Source: Purpureocillium takamizusanense (taxonomy: Eukaryota; Ascomycota; Sordariomycetes; Hypocreales; Ophiocordycipitaceae). From it: DNA of 64,000 nt. The translations under genes were made by a program, and so were the position numbers. The stretch covers positions 1,922,001 through 1,986,000 of the forward strand of contig NC_063069.1 of assembly GCF_022605165.1 (NCBI RefSeq), in the 5' to 3' direction. Each line of letters opens with the position of its first letter. The first letter of the stretch is position 1. The notes below the pieces were generated by a model. The model saw only the letters and a program-made list of their open reading frames with translations, was not told where the DNA came from and ran no database searches. Positions 36,428 through 47,904 of this stretch are shown piece after piece.

Positions 36428-38955
36428 TCAGTCCTCGCGCTCGCCCACATGCAAGAGCGCCGCATCGACCGCCTCCTGGAGATCGAAATGGAAAAACGGC
36501 CTGTTGAGACCTTGCACGGCCACCAGCCGGGCGCTGCCCGGGTCGCGCGGAACGTCCTTGTCTGACGCCCGCGAGATATCCGACGCTGGGTCCTGTTCGA
36601 TGTCATACACGATGGGCCCGTCGCCCGCCGTCTTGCCCTCGATGGTATCCTCCGTGTCGGCCCGATACAGGTCCGCGATGCTAAAGATTCGCTTCCAGTG
36701 GCCCGTGTGCTCGCCCGGCCCCGGCTTGGGCGTCCGGAATCCGAAGCCCGCCGCCGCAAGCGCCCGCTTGGTCCACCGGTTCTCGATATTGGCAAAGTGC
36801 CAGTTGACCGTGTCTGGCGCCGCGTAGCGGTCCAGCTGGTTGCGCACGTCGATAAGCGCCTGCGCCGCCGTCACGTCGATGTTGTTAACGGACGAAAAGT
36901 CCAGGATGATGGCCTTGAGCGTCGGTCGCGTGTCCAGGTCGAGGTCCTTTTGGTTCCTCGGGCCAACGTAGTTCCAAGGCCGGTCCTGAAGACAGTGTTA
37001 GCGTTAATGCTCTGGTCAAAATGCGGGGCGGAAAAACATACACCGAGCTTGCCCAGACTTGCCGGGTCCGTCCGCCGCGTCTCCCTGAAGACGACGTCCG
37101 TCAGGTGGGTCAGGTACCGCGAAGAGTTGGGGTAGTTGAAGCCCTCAGCGAAGCGATAGATGAAGACACCTGGGTGCGGACTTTGCACCACGACGCGCGG
37201 ATTCGATCCGTCCTCGTGATCGAGGGGCAGGAACCCGGTCCGCACCGACAAGTCAGCCTCCTCAGCGACGGCCTCGTCGCTGGAACCTGGGCCCAGCTTG
37301 CCGTTGGTCGACGCCTTGACGGTGCGGATACGGGCCAGACCCAAAAGCCGGCCGCGGCTGAGGAACATCCTCCAGATGACGACGGCAAAGGAAACAGCAA
37401 TTGTCGTGTAGATGCCGTTCTCGATAGTGCTGAAGATGGTCACGAGAACGCCAGCAAAGAAGATGGGAACCTCGAGCGGCGACACGCGCCAGAACTGGTA
37501 GACGACGCGCGGTGGCGTGATGACATCGCCCACGGCATGGATGATCACGGCGGCGAGGGCCGCGTTGGGGATGTACCAAAAGACCGCGGTCAGCGCGTAG
37601 AGGGCAAGGAGCACGACAATGGCCGTGATGACACCCGCGAATGGCGTCCGGACGCCGGCCTTGGACTTGATGGCGGTGCGGGAAAAGGAGCCCGTGGCAG
37701 GATACGCGCCAAGGAAAGGCCCCAGCAGATTAGTGACACCGATGGCGACGAGCTCTTGCGACGGGTCGATGACGTAGTTGTTGATGCGGCCAAACGACTT
37801 GGAGATGGAGATGTGCTCAATGAGCATGACGATGACGGCCGCCGGGAGTTCCGAGGCGAAGGCCTGAATGATTTCCGTGTTGATCACAGGCACACCCGCA
37901 TGCTTGAAGCCTCGGGGCACGTTCTTGATGATGCTGATGGAGGGCTTGTTCTTGTGGCTGACATTCATACCTGCGCTGATGGCCGTGTACAGCAGAATGA
38001 CGAAGACGGTGCGCAGCGTCGAGATGAAAAAGTACGTCTTGGAGCGATGGGGCTGGCGCTTGGCCATGTACGAGCATGTGCCGCGGATTAGGTACAGCAT
38101 TGTCAACGCCGTCAGGCCGAGGGCGGCATCGAGCTTCGTTCTGGGTAGACCCTTGAGGGTGTTGATGATGACCATATAGGGCGCGTCGCGGGTGTTGATG
38201 TCGCTGATGCCCATGAGCTTGCAGACCTGGCCGGACAGGATGTTGATTGCCGAGCCCGTCATGAAGGCGCAGATGGCGGGCAGCGGGATGAACTCGACGA
38301 GCCAGCCGAGGCGGGCGAGACCAAGGAAGACGATGATGGCTCCGGTAATGATGGCAAGGGCCGAGGCGATGACGTGGCCCTCGACATTCGGAAGTGTGTC
38401 GCGGGCCTTGAGCACGACGTTGCCGGTGACCTGGGACATGACGGCGACGGGCTGCGGGAGTTAGCCGTAATGTTTCCATGGCCATCAGTAAAACGAGATA
38501 CTCACGCCGATGGTGATGTCCTTGGAGGTGGCAAAGAACCAGTAGATCAGGACGCCCATGAACGACGAGTACAGGCCATATTCGACGTCAAGTTGGGCCA
38601 GCTGGGCGTACGCCATGCCCTGGGGCACAACGACGGCACCAACGGTCGTGCCTGTTGGCGAGGTTAGCTAAAGACGACACAAGCCCCCGCTTGAACCTTG
38701 TAACATACCGGCAATGAGGTCTCCGATGAACCATTGCAAGTTGTACTTGCCGATCCAGTGAATAAAGGGAAAGAGGTTGTAGATGTAGCGGCCGACATCG
38801 TGTAACGAAGGCGTCAGCTCGGCAAAGAACTCCTGGATGGTGGGCTCGCGCTCAATGAAGATGTCGGCGTTGGATATCGAGGGAATGTCGTCGTCGCCGT
38901 CATACTTGTCGTCACCAAACAGCTTCGCCAGCCGGTCTTTGGTTTTGCTGGCCAT
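36428..38955 (-). CDS. Sulfate permease (SulP family, STAS tail)
   Basis: Exons 38955-38709, 38654-38506, 38451-37042 and 36985-36428. Introns of 54, 54 and 56 bp all have GTATGT/GTGAGT-type donors; the frame closes to 787 residues, close to known fungal sulfate permeases. The SulP signature region starts in exon 2 (TTVGAVVPQGMAYAQLA), about 10-12 membrane segments run to about residue 500, and the conserved NLLGPFLGAYPATGSFSRTA lies in the middle. The C-terminal STAS domain (from about 585) includes LDFSSVNNIDVTAAQAL. The protein should import sulfate by proton symport at the plasma membrane, like yeast SUL1/SUL2 and Neurospora CYS-14. It lies 10 kb from the dioxygenase/transporter pair at 47.9-51.5 kb, which may also serve sulfur supply. 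Confidence 0.93.
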
Positions 38956-41900
38956 CTTTTGGCGGCGGGGCGGGGCGAAGGGAGTTGTGCAACCGTGAGC
39001 GGTCGGCCGTCAATGTCTCTCGTCTCGGCGAGAGACTGTCTGATACACAGACTCAAGACAGGCGCGGCACACACACACAGACACACAAGCCGATGCGGCG
39101 ATCAGCGGACCTCCAGGAACGCAAAGGGGGCGACGACTTGGGACGACGGGATGCAACACTAAACGAAGGTCTGCTCCATCTCTGTGCAAGTTTTGGAAAT
39201 GGGGGGGAAGAAGACTGCAGGCAGGTCTTATGTGAGATGCAGAAAAGGGCTTTCCCGTCGAGGTTCGCTCCTTCAATTCAACTCTCTTTTTTTTTTCGTC
39301 CCGTTTGTGACGCCTCCGCGGCATGCACCAGAACGGTCCAACACACGCACAAGGACACACACGGCAGCCATCTCGAAAGGCGGGTCGATCGCTTGGTCAA
39401 GATAGCCACCAAATTGCGTGCTCCCGACTAAAGATGGGAGCTAGCCTTTGAAATCATAGGCGGAGCCGAGCAGCCAACCAACTGGGGCATGACGTGCGTC
39501 GCCCCCAGAGCTTTGTGGGCATGGGTGGGTTGCTTAGTTCCTCCTCCCTCGGTCACAGATTCGCCCCCCCCCCCCCTCCACCATCTCAGTAAGTACCAAA
39601 CCTGATGCGCGCGGGGGGAGGGGACTTTGGGGGGGGGATTAGTAGTCGCGTGGGTTCAGCCACAGCCGCCTGTCGCGACAAATGCAGCCGCACGTGGAAA
39701 GGGAAGGTGTCGCGCATGTGCCACTGAGAAGCTCATCGACTTGGCCTCAATTTGGGGGGAGCTCTTGGGTTGAAACGAGAAGACGACTCAAGGGCAGCGA
39801 CAACGGGGCATCAACCTACGCGTACGGACAAACCCTACCGGCTTCACCGTAATAATTTTTTGGTGCAGTTTTTTTGGAGAGGTTTACGGAGAAGAAAAGC
39901 TGGAGCATGCTGGGTCGCCAACCACCATGCGAGTTTCAGAAGTAGTTGGGTCGATCAGCATGGCCCAGACCCATCATCACCATTCGGGATGGTAGATCCG
40001 GAGCAAGCAAAGCGAGCTCAGCGCAAATCCGTCCACGGGTGCTCGGTAATAGTAAGGGTGTGGCTGTTTGTCGTGATTTCAATAGCGCAGACGTCTTATT
40101 TGAGCTGAATTTCAGCGTCCTAGGAACGACACGGCAGGGCAGGCAAAGTGCAGGGCCCCATAGATGTTGACATCCCAACCCGGGAATGACGCCATCCGGA
40201 AGCCAAGCAGCGACGGGCCGTGCTGCCTCGGGCGGTCGACCTTGCAAGTACCTCGCTGCGACGGGTTCCATACAATGGAGCCAGCCTGCCACGGAACCAA
40301 GATGCTCACGATACTTGTCGGGCTGTCGCGCTACAGGATCTTTCTCTTTTTGCTTTTTCTTTTCCTGCAAATGTCGCACGCATCTGGGCTTCGACCAGGA
40401 GCCAGTCGCTTACCCTGCAGGCGATGGGATGCGGCCGCCGCCAGCGCCCGCACGACGCATCGCGCGGCTGCGTATCAACTGGGATGTCGACGTCGAGCTC
40501 AACTCAAATGTGATACCAGTACGAAGCAGCAACGTCGGCTGTTGGACAGAGCATGCATCCAACGGCTTGTGGCGGCGGGCAAGGTGGTTGTTTCGTCTGA
40601 TGCGGGAGGGAAGGTTGTTGCTGCTGACCAATGCCCGATGGGGCTTGACGCCCGTCAAGCAACGCCAACGCGGCCAAAGCAACAAAACGCCCTCTCGACC
40701 AAGAGCTCGAGCTCGTGACCATGGACGAGGGGCCAGCGGTTTCGTCTTTCAAAAGAAGCCCGCATGATGGTGCGTTCGTGGCACGTTGTTATGCGCCTCC
40801 CATTGTGAATCTCAGCGACAACCCGACTTGGCGAGACGCCATGGCGTTTATGCGGCAGCGCCGAGAGATTGATGATAGATCTCCCCGTGTGCACACCTCC
40901 GGCGCCAAGTTCTTTAGGCAGGGGCTTGCCCTGGAGGCTGGGGCCGGATTTGGTAGCACTCGGCGCTGCACACGGGCCCTGCCCCTTGTGCGTTTCCCTT
41001 AGCCTCCCGGCTTGGCTGGTCGGCGCCCGCTTGTTTTCTCCTTCACGGCCAGGCATGGCTGTTTCATGCTGAGTCAAGACCGGCGAGACCCGGCGCGCCC
41101 GCTTCGTCACGACGTGTTGAGACTCACGCAGATGGACGCGACCTATTATTTCTAGGAGACTTGGTCCATTTCGCACACCACCCTCCCCTCTGCGCTGGTT
41201 GCGTGTGGTCGCCTGGGAATGCAAGGGGCGACGATGACGACGACGACGACGACAACAACAACAACAACAACAACAACATAGCACCTTGCCTCGCCGCTGC
41301 TCTGCACAGCCCCCCACCCGCCCCAGTTCCCTGGGCGGATCTGCTGGACCAGAGTTGAGCCCTCCCTATTCTTAGAGACGCGCGCGCGCCGTGGACGTGC
41401 GAGTGAGTCTGCAGCAGCAGACACGAAATTGCCTGTCAAGCTCGCCGGAGGCCCTTGGTGCGGCGCAGCGTCCGCAGGCGCAATCATACCATGTATATAC
41501 GAGCCGCTGGCAAATTGTGTCGTCTGGACGCGTTGGAAAATAATCGGGCCTGTCCCTGTCCGGCATTCCATTGATTGGCGTCGGGGAGGGGCTGAGTGCC
41601 TTTGAACTGGGATGCCTGGCATCCTGTGAAACCTCCAGCTTGGAAGTTCAGGCGGGTCGTGCACCACTTGTTTCCGCGGTGGGTGGGGACCACGGGAGCT
41701 ACTTTACCCAGATTGACCGGCCCGTCCTTGGCTGAACATGTTCATCCCTAGGCGCTCACGTGATGGGCCGGCCCCTTCTCCTGAATCCTACCCTCTGGTC
41801 GCGTATTTGGCCCTGCTCCGTTTGTTCCTTTCCTCGACATTCAAACAACTTTGCAGCTCGAGACCTTTTCCCTTACTTTCGTTATTTGCGTTTTCCGACG

Positions 41901-42090
41901 CTGTTTCTTCTTTACACGGCACGCTCTTTTCTTTGGCCGCTTGCAAAACAAGCTTCTTCCTTCGCTCTCTCTGAATTGTTCATTCCCTACCTACCTCGTA
42001 TCACCAATCAACGAACAGCCTCGACGGCACCGTTAGCAAGCACCGAATTCAACAATCCACGACACGAGCTGCACCGCAGCCGCCACCGCC
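38956..42090. other. Long divergent promoter region
   Basis: 3.1 kb between the starts of the sulfate permease (minus) and the GH17 gene (plus). It holds a CA-rich run at 39,065-39,090, C- and G-rich runs at 39,567-39,640, and a (GAC)n(AAC)n tract at 41,233-41,279. The stretch 41,810-42,080 is CT-rich without ATG-rich frames, as in promoters and leaders of strongly expressed mould genes. Frames across the trinucleotide tract give homopolymer peptides and are not genes. Confidence 0.55.
41230..41279. repeat. GAC/AAC trinucleotide microsatellite
   Basis: A run of GAC repeats passes directly into a run of AAC repeats, about 48 bases in all. It lies in noncoding DNA about 0.8 kb before the GH17 gene. 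It is likely variable in length between strains. Confidence 0.9.
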
Positions 42091-43383
42091 ATGCGTTTCA
42101 CATCTGCTCTCGTTGCGGGCGCCCTCGCCGTTGGCGCCTCGGCCGAAAAGAACTACCTCGGCTTCAACTCGGGTGCCACCAAGGCCGACCGCTCCGCCAA
42201 GTTCAAGGCCGACTTCGAGGCCGAGTTCAAGACTGCCCAGGGCCTTGAAGGTGCCCCCGGCACTTTCAACTCCGTCCGCCTTTACACCAACATCCAGGCT
42301 TACTCCCAGGATTCTCCCATCGAGGCCTTCGAGGCCGCCGTCGAGACCAAGACCTCGATGCTCCTGGGCGTCTGGGCTTCGGGCACGGACAATATTGACA
42401 AGGAGATCAGCGCCCTGAAGAAGGCCGTCTCCAAGTACGGCAAGGAGTTCACAGACCTCGTCATCGGTATCTCCATCGGTAGCGAGGACCTGTACCGCAA
42501 CTCCGCCACCGGTGTCAAGAACAAGGCCGGTGTTGGCGCCCAACCCGAGACCCTCGTCAGCTTCATCAAGGACTTCAAGAAGGCCTTTGCCGACAACCCC
42601 CTTGGCAAGGTCCCTGTCGGACACGTCGATACTTGGGATGTCTGGGGCAACAGCACCAATAAGGTCGTCCTCGACGCCGTTGACTGGATCGGTGTCGACG
42701 AGTACCCCTACTACGAGAACGACAAGGGCAACGACATCAAGAACGCCGGCCACCTCTTTGACAAGGCCTACGATGCCACCATCGCTGCTGCTGGTGGCAA
42801 GCCCGTCTGGGTGACCGAGACCGGCTGGCCCTACACGGGCAAGAAGTGGGATCAGGCCGTCGCCAGCGTCGAGAACGCCAAGTACTACTGGGACGAGGTT
42901 GGCTGCCGCAAGCTCTTCAACAAGACCCCTACCTTCTGGTACACTCTGCGTGACTCCAATCCCGACAACACCATGAAGTTTGCCATCACCGACAACTTGT
43001 CCACCAAGCCCAGGTTCAACCTGACTTGCCCCACCACCTTTGACACCAAGCCCGAGAGCTCGACCATCTCATCGCGCACCGCCACCGCTTCGGGCACTTC
43101 GGGCACGTCGGGCTCCGGCACCGCCACTATCATCCCTACTGCCTCGTCCACGTCCGGGTCTGGCTCTGGCGGCTCCAACGGTTCTGGCAACGGTTCTGGC
43201 AACGGCGGCGGCAACGGCGGCGGCAGCGGCAACGGCAACGGCTCTGGCGGCTCAAACGGCGCTTCAGGCACCACTGGCGGCCCTGCCAGCTCCACCCCCA
43301 CGGGCGGCGCGACCTCTCACAAGGTCTCTGGCGCTGCCTTTGCCGGCGTTGTAGTCATGGCTGGTGCTCTTGCCGTGCTCTAA
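42091..43383 (+). CDS. GH17 beta-1,3-glucanase, likely GPI-anchored
   Basis: Single exon, 430 residues. A signal peptide (residues 1-18, ending ASA) is followed by a GH17 TIM-barrel domain to about residue 315. The acid/base Glu132 (IGSEDLYRN) and the nucleophile Glu243 (WVTETGWP) are both present. A Ser/Gly/Asn-rich linker (about 330-410) and a hydrophobic C-terminal tail (AAFAGVVVMAGALAVL) mark a GPI-anchored wall protein. It should cleave or remodel beta-1,3-glucan in the cell wall, like Aspergillus EglC. The coding DNA is C-rich at third positions with strong codon bias and the leader is CT-rich, both signs of high expression. An upstream start is unlikely, since the signal peptide begins here. 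Confidence 0.93.
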   Translation: MRFTSALVAGALAVGASAEKNYLGFNSGATKADRSAKFKADFEAEFKTAQGLEGAPGTFNSVRLYTNIQAYSQDSPIEAFEAAVETKTSMLLGVWASGTDNIDKEISALKKAVSKYGKEFTDLVIGISIGSEDLYRNSATGVKNKAGVGAQPETLVSFIKDFKKAFADNPLGKVPVGHVDTWDVWGNSTNKVVLDAVDWIGVDEYPYYENDKGNDIKNAGHLFDKAYDATIAAAGGKPVWVTETGWPYTGKKWDQAVASVENAKYYWDEVGCRKLFNKTPTFWYTLRDSNPDNTMKFAITDNLSTKPRFNLTCPTTFDTKPESSTISSRTATASGTSGTSGSGTATIIPTASSTSGSGSGGSNGSGNGSGNGGGNGGGSGNGNGSGGSNGASGTTGGPASSTPTGGATSHKVSGAAFAGVVVMAGALAVL

Positions 43384-43813
43384 GCAAGCCGAGCGTGCCA
43401 AGCTGCATCAATTGCTTCCTGTTCTTTGTCTCTTGCAGAGTGTCAATATATTAGACGGGTATAAATGGAAGGATGTCGCTACTTTTCGTCTGTATTGCGC
43501 CGGTGTCATTTATTTCCATTTCCATTGGGCACGTCAGCGAATACGGACTGGCTCGCCGGGTTGAGGGTGATCACATAGATCAAGCTATAATGCATACTCT
43601 TTGTCCTTTACGCTGCTCATTGATTCCACACGTGATTGACTGGTGCGATGTGTCGCATTTACCCCATCTAGGGACCCCACGGTGTAGACGCAGGCTCGGG
43701 TGTAAGAGGCGCAAAAGGCAAAAAAGACACGAGTTCAGGCACCTGGATTACAGCGATCATCAATTTACATGCCAATCTCGGAGACGGCATATGCTCGGAT
43801 CTAGCATATCGAT
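43384..43813. other. Convergent 3' intergenic region
   Basis: 430 bases between the ends of the GH17 gene and a minus-strand regulator gene. It should contain both 3' UTRs. No coding frame of its own is seen; the plus-strand frame that enters the next gene is antisense to it. Confidence 0.5.
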
Positions 43814-45415
43814 TCATCTCATCTCAAAACACTCTTCCAAACGCTCCTCTGAGCTGCCTCCTGGACCCGCCAGAATCAGCGTCACCCGTCTCTTCCAGAT
43901 CCTCGAGCCATCGGCATTCATCGCCAGGTCTGGCCCAGGATGCAAGACAATGTCCCGAATTAAAGATGCGTCAGCCGACACGGCCAGCTCATGCGAGCCC
44001 TCTTCTTGCAAAGCCTTGACTCTCTCCGGCGTTAGTCGCATGCCGTGCTCGACCTCGACGATCTTCTCGCCCAAAGCCCTCAGCAGCGTCCGATCCCAGA
44101 CAGTCTCCCGCGCCCAGCAGAGCTCGTCCATGAGCGACAGCGCGGCGAGCCGCAGCTTCAGCACCCGGCATTTGTGTACCGTCCTGAAGAGCAGGGGGCA
44201 GAAGCCCATCCCAAACGCAAAAGTCCTGTGCTTGCTGTCGTCGGATTGCCACGCGTGTCGCACCTCCTGCGCGACCGCTACAAAGCGGCGGAATCTTTGC
44301 TCCTGCGTTGCCCAAACGTGCTCGTCGTGGTCCAGGTTAGTGCTGATCCTCATCTTTGCGTGTAGGAATCGCGCTTCGAGAAGTTTCTCCATGATGGTGT
44401 GGTCGCCTTGCATTCCCTGTCGCGACATGCAGAACGTAGACCACCAAACGTCCAGATCTTGGTCCAAACATTGCGCCGCGGCGGTGATTTCTTCCAAGGG
44501 CACGGCTGCCGCGACCCCGGAGCGGTTTTCTTTGGCTTGGCGTACGAGACGCACCGTGCGCAAAGAAAGCAAGTCCAGCCAGGCCTGAGCATGAGATGGA
44601 CTCGAAAACATGTGCGGCAGGCCCGACGGGTCCCAGCCCAGCGGCACCTCCAAATCGCTCGCAGGGCCCATGGCGAAATAAAACGGGAAAATAGCAAGGT
44701 GCAACAAGGCGAATACTAGATCTTCGTCGTCGCTGCCGACTGAGTTCAGCAGCGATATCCCGTTTCGTATGTGCGTTGCCGCTGCTTCGACATTGCCGCG
44801 AAGGAACTCTATGGCGATGAACAGAACGCATACGAGGAGAATTGTGTCGTTGGCGAGGTATACTCTCGGTGTAGTGAGATGCCTTATCGCAATGTTGTAA
44901 TGCGTGATGGCATGCCGGTGTGCATCCAGCGGGCCCGTCGCCATTGGATCGCTACGCAACACCCGCTCCGAGTTCTCGTACAAGGACCCTAGAGCCACGA
45001 CGGCATGTCTAGCGGCCGGTTCGACGTGCAAAACCTGACTAATGGCTCTAGTCCAGAGAGAGTGCGTTACCGGCCCGCATACTGAGGGCGCGACCACCCG
45101 TTGGAAGAAAGCTATGTTTCGAAGCTCAAGAGCTGTGACGCCGGGGAAATTGGACAGCCCTGTCTGAACAGGCTTGCTGAGGAGCAGTAGCTCTTCCCAT
45201 GAGTAGTACCCGATGGGTGGTGGTGCGTAGCCACGACATAGCTTGCCGGCCTTCTGGCACACAAGACATGTCGGCCGTCCTTCGTCACACTTGACCCTCC
45301 GAGCTCTGAAATCAAGTCAATATGGGTCGCTCTTCTACCACACCTCCCCCGGGGCGATGTCGTACTTGCATGTTATGCAGCCGGTGCGGACCTTGACGAT
45401 ACCCTTGCGAGGCAT
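43814..45415 (-). CDS. Zn2Cys6 transcription regulator 1
   Basis: Exons 45415-45366 and 45305-43814. The 60-bp intron (GTACGA donor, TTTCAG acceptor) splits the zinc cluster, and splicing restores the full motif; the product is 513 residues. The binuclear cluster has cysteines at 13, 16, 23, 30, 33 and 40 (spacing 2-6-6-2-6) with the basic stretch KARRVKCD. The cluster lies at the very N-terminus, followed by the helical fungal regulator domain (from about residue 70). This is the layout of fungus-specific nuclear DNA-binding regulators. No target is known. It lies upstream of a second regulator and the sulfonate-type dioxygenase, all on the minus strand, so it may act on that locus, but this is inference. 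Confidence 0.87.
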
Positions 45416-45813
45416 CAAGAGGCCACCTTCCGATCGATCGTCGGGTGTTCGACAATCGAGGTAATGCCGATAAGAGGGGCCAACTGTATGGTAATGAGGG
45501 GTAATACTTCACTAAACGTTGGGGATATGGCACCATCAGTGGGTCGGGTGCGAGAACAAACATGGTGCATGTACGGCAGAGCAAGAATTTGGTCATCGGC
45601 CATTTCCTAATCTGCTAAGGCCGCCGCCTGCATGCTTTCTGCACGTGGCTAGTGTCACTTGGGCAGTCGTGCTATAAAACACCAAGCAGCATCAATGCAC
45701 GAAGTAGCACCAAAGCTTTGGTTGTCCCTAGTTAGGGAACGGTTATGGGAGGTAATGAGGTTGAGTCACGGCTTTCGTCATTAAAGTCTGTTGATACTTC
45801 TCGTGCAGCTTAG
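45416..45813. other. Intergenic between two regulators
   Basis: 398 bases between two minus-strand genes, holding the promoter of regulator 1. A TATAAAA stretch at about 45,673 is on the plus strand, where no gene follows. No coding frame is supported. Confidence 0.5.
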
Positions 45814-47514
45814 TCAACTGAATGACCTATCGACGTCAATGTCGCGGCTAACAGATGAAGCAGATCCTGGCTGGCCCCTCCCTTCGAGAAGCAGCCTCGT
45901 CAGTGGCGACGGCGAGCGTGTGAGACCTGTCGTCTCTGGACACTGGCTGGATAGACCGTTTGGTGACAATGGCATCAGATGTAGCTGGGGAAAGAAGTCC
46001 TCGGACCGCCAGTTGCCGTCCTCACCCATGCTCAGAAGCACATCTTCGACAAAGCGCTCCACATTATATGGCTGCGGGAGGAAACGCGTCGCAGTTACGG
46101 CACTCATGCGGACGTTGAGCAGTGACAGTAGCTTCTCGTTGCCTCCGCGCGACGACAGTAGAATATTGCGTAACCCATGGAGGATCCGTTTCGGTTGTTC
46201 GTCTGAGACGCCGCTGAAATCGTTGGCCATGGCGTCAATAACGGCGGTGGCTATTTCGAACGTCTTGAACTCCTGCGTAGTGCAATCAGCCGAATTGCTA
46301 CCTCACGTTCCCGGCAAAGGTACGAACCACAGTCGGCCCATGAGACTCCAAAGCCGCTGGTGGAATACTCGCAATGAGTGTGAGAAACTCTTGCGCAACT
46401 CTGACCGGGTCAATGGGAATCATGATGCCAAAGCGCAAGGCAGCACGCCAAAGGACGGCGCGCATCCACTGGCGCGTCACCAGAATATCGGCGCGCTGGA
46501 TGTCGTTGCCAACCCAATACTCGCCCTTGGTAGAGTCTTCTAGCGTTTGTTGCAGCATCGTAATACAGCTTTGTGAAACGGAAGCCCGTGAACCAGACTC
46601 TGCACTTCGTAGCCACTCAAACACGCCGGACTGGTCGAAAACCCAGAAGAGGTTCACCAGCTTGAGGAACTCTGGCAGGATGTCTGCAATGTCGTCTGCA
46701 ACGCCATACCATGGCAGCAAAATGTTTGGCTGCAGAATAGCCGGAAGTCTATGCAACAATGCCACACCTCTGTACTTGTCAGTGGCCTGATAGGCTCGTA
46801 CATTAAGCCATCAGAAGCTCACCTTTCAGTAACAAAGAGAAGCCAGAGAACCCGCCGAGAAAGCTGTTGATCCCTTTCAGGCAGAGATGTGTAGGTGGAC
46901 TCGCGCTCTAGTCTTGCGATTTGAGCCAGGGTGATTGCCTCACGTAGATAGAGGAGCGACTTGTTGCCACCCCCCTCAAGATTCTCGTAGTAGATGTGCA
47001 GGAAGAATGACACACGAAGCCGGTCCAGCTGATTGTCGTGGTCTCCCGTGATGTCTGATGTGCATGCCGCGGCAGACCCCTTCCAAGCAGTCGAGAGCTT
47101 GAGCTGCGCAACCGTCGAGAGTGCAACAGCATTCGCCAAACAAAGGATACTGGAGCTGACCGGGTTGGCCAGGAGCGTGTCCTTCAGCTCCGCGACTTTG
47201 ACTATAGGCCATATCGGGTAGAGGCGTGAAGCGTAAATGTCGAGGATTTCCAGCAAATGAGAAATGTTCTCTGCTTCGGGCGTCTCCGATCCTTCCACCT
47301 CCGGGGATTGCCTCTTTTGTTGAATCTTTTTGACAGTGTTCTCGCGAAGACCCTTCGGACCTCTTCTGTTTTGAGCAGTCTTGAAGGTGCACTTGATGCC
47401 CGATGCGACGCATCTGCTGCACGGGACTACCTCATCGCAGCGGATCTTCCTCACCCTGCACGGATCGCAAGCTTTTCGTGCCAACCTTCCTCGCGGAGAG
47501 CGCTTGCCAGGCAT
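45814..47514 (-). CDS. Zn2Cys6 transcription regulator 2
   Basis: Exons 47514-46823, 46769-46307 and 46272-45814, giving 537 residues. The first intron (53 bp, GTGAGC) is ordinary. The second is only 34 bp (GTGAGG to GCAG) if read at the best donor; a donor 24 bases earlier (GTGGTT) would give a 58-bp intron in the same frame and shorten the protein by 8 residues. The zinc cluster has cysteines at 16, 19, 26, 32, 35 and 42 (spacing 2-6-5-2-6) with the basic stretch RVRKIRCDE. The middle region (LLEILDIYASRLYPIWPIV) resembles fungal regulators of sugar and quinate use. It lies 390 bp beyond the end of the dioxygenase gene. The start at MPGKRSP is chosen because the basic DNA-binding region begins there. 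Confidence 0.85.
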
Positions 47515-47904
47515 AGAGACACCAGCCAGACATATGTCATGGCTGACTGCTGGAGCACTGAAAGGGGGGTATGGGTGAAGAGTTGACAAGCGAGCCGGGA
47601 GGGGGTGCTGGCCCAGGTAAATCAACCATTTAAAGCAAACTGCCAGAGCCCCACCAGCCCGGCACTAACATGATGGGCACTTGGCTCAGATGGAGAGCCA
47701 CACCGTCGACCGTCAGCGGTCGGTAGGCTGGCACGCGTTGAGATGCTGACATTGGAGCAGACGGCTTTGAATCTGAATTAACCGCCGCTGCCAAAGCCCT
47801 GGTAATTTGATATCTCCCATGACTAACTCGTACGCAACGTTTAGAGTCCATTTTTTAAGCTACAGCGCCTGCCTTCGTCCTAGCGCTTCGCGTATGCAGC
47901 AACA
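47515..47904. other. Intergenic, no gene seen
   Basis: 390 bases between the end of the dioxygenase gene and the start of regulator 2, both minus strand. It is the probable promoter of regulator 2. No other feature is supported. Confidence 0.5.

Noticed and set aside
37021..38091. Plus-strand frame of 356 codons
   Set aside because: Antisense to the sulfate permease; charged, repetitive composition without a family match.
40655..41317. Minus-strand frame with poly-Cys and poly-Arg, 220 codons
   Set aside because: It arises from reading the GAC/AAC microsatellite; the homopolymer peptide and lack of any domain or splice support mark it as an artefact.
43473..44588. Plus-strand frame of 371 codons
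   Set aside because: Largely antisense to regulator 1; Ser/Arg-rich composition typical of a shadow frame.
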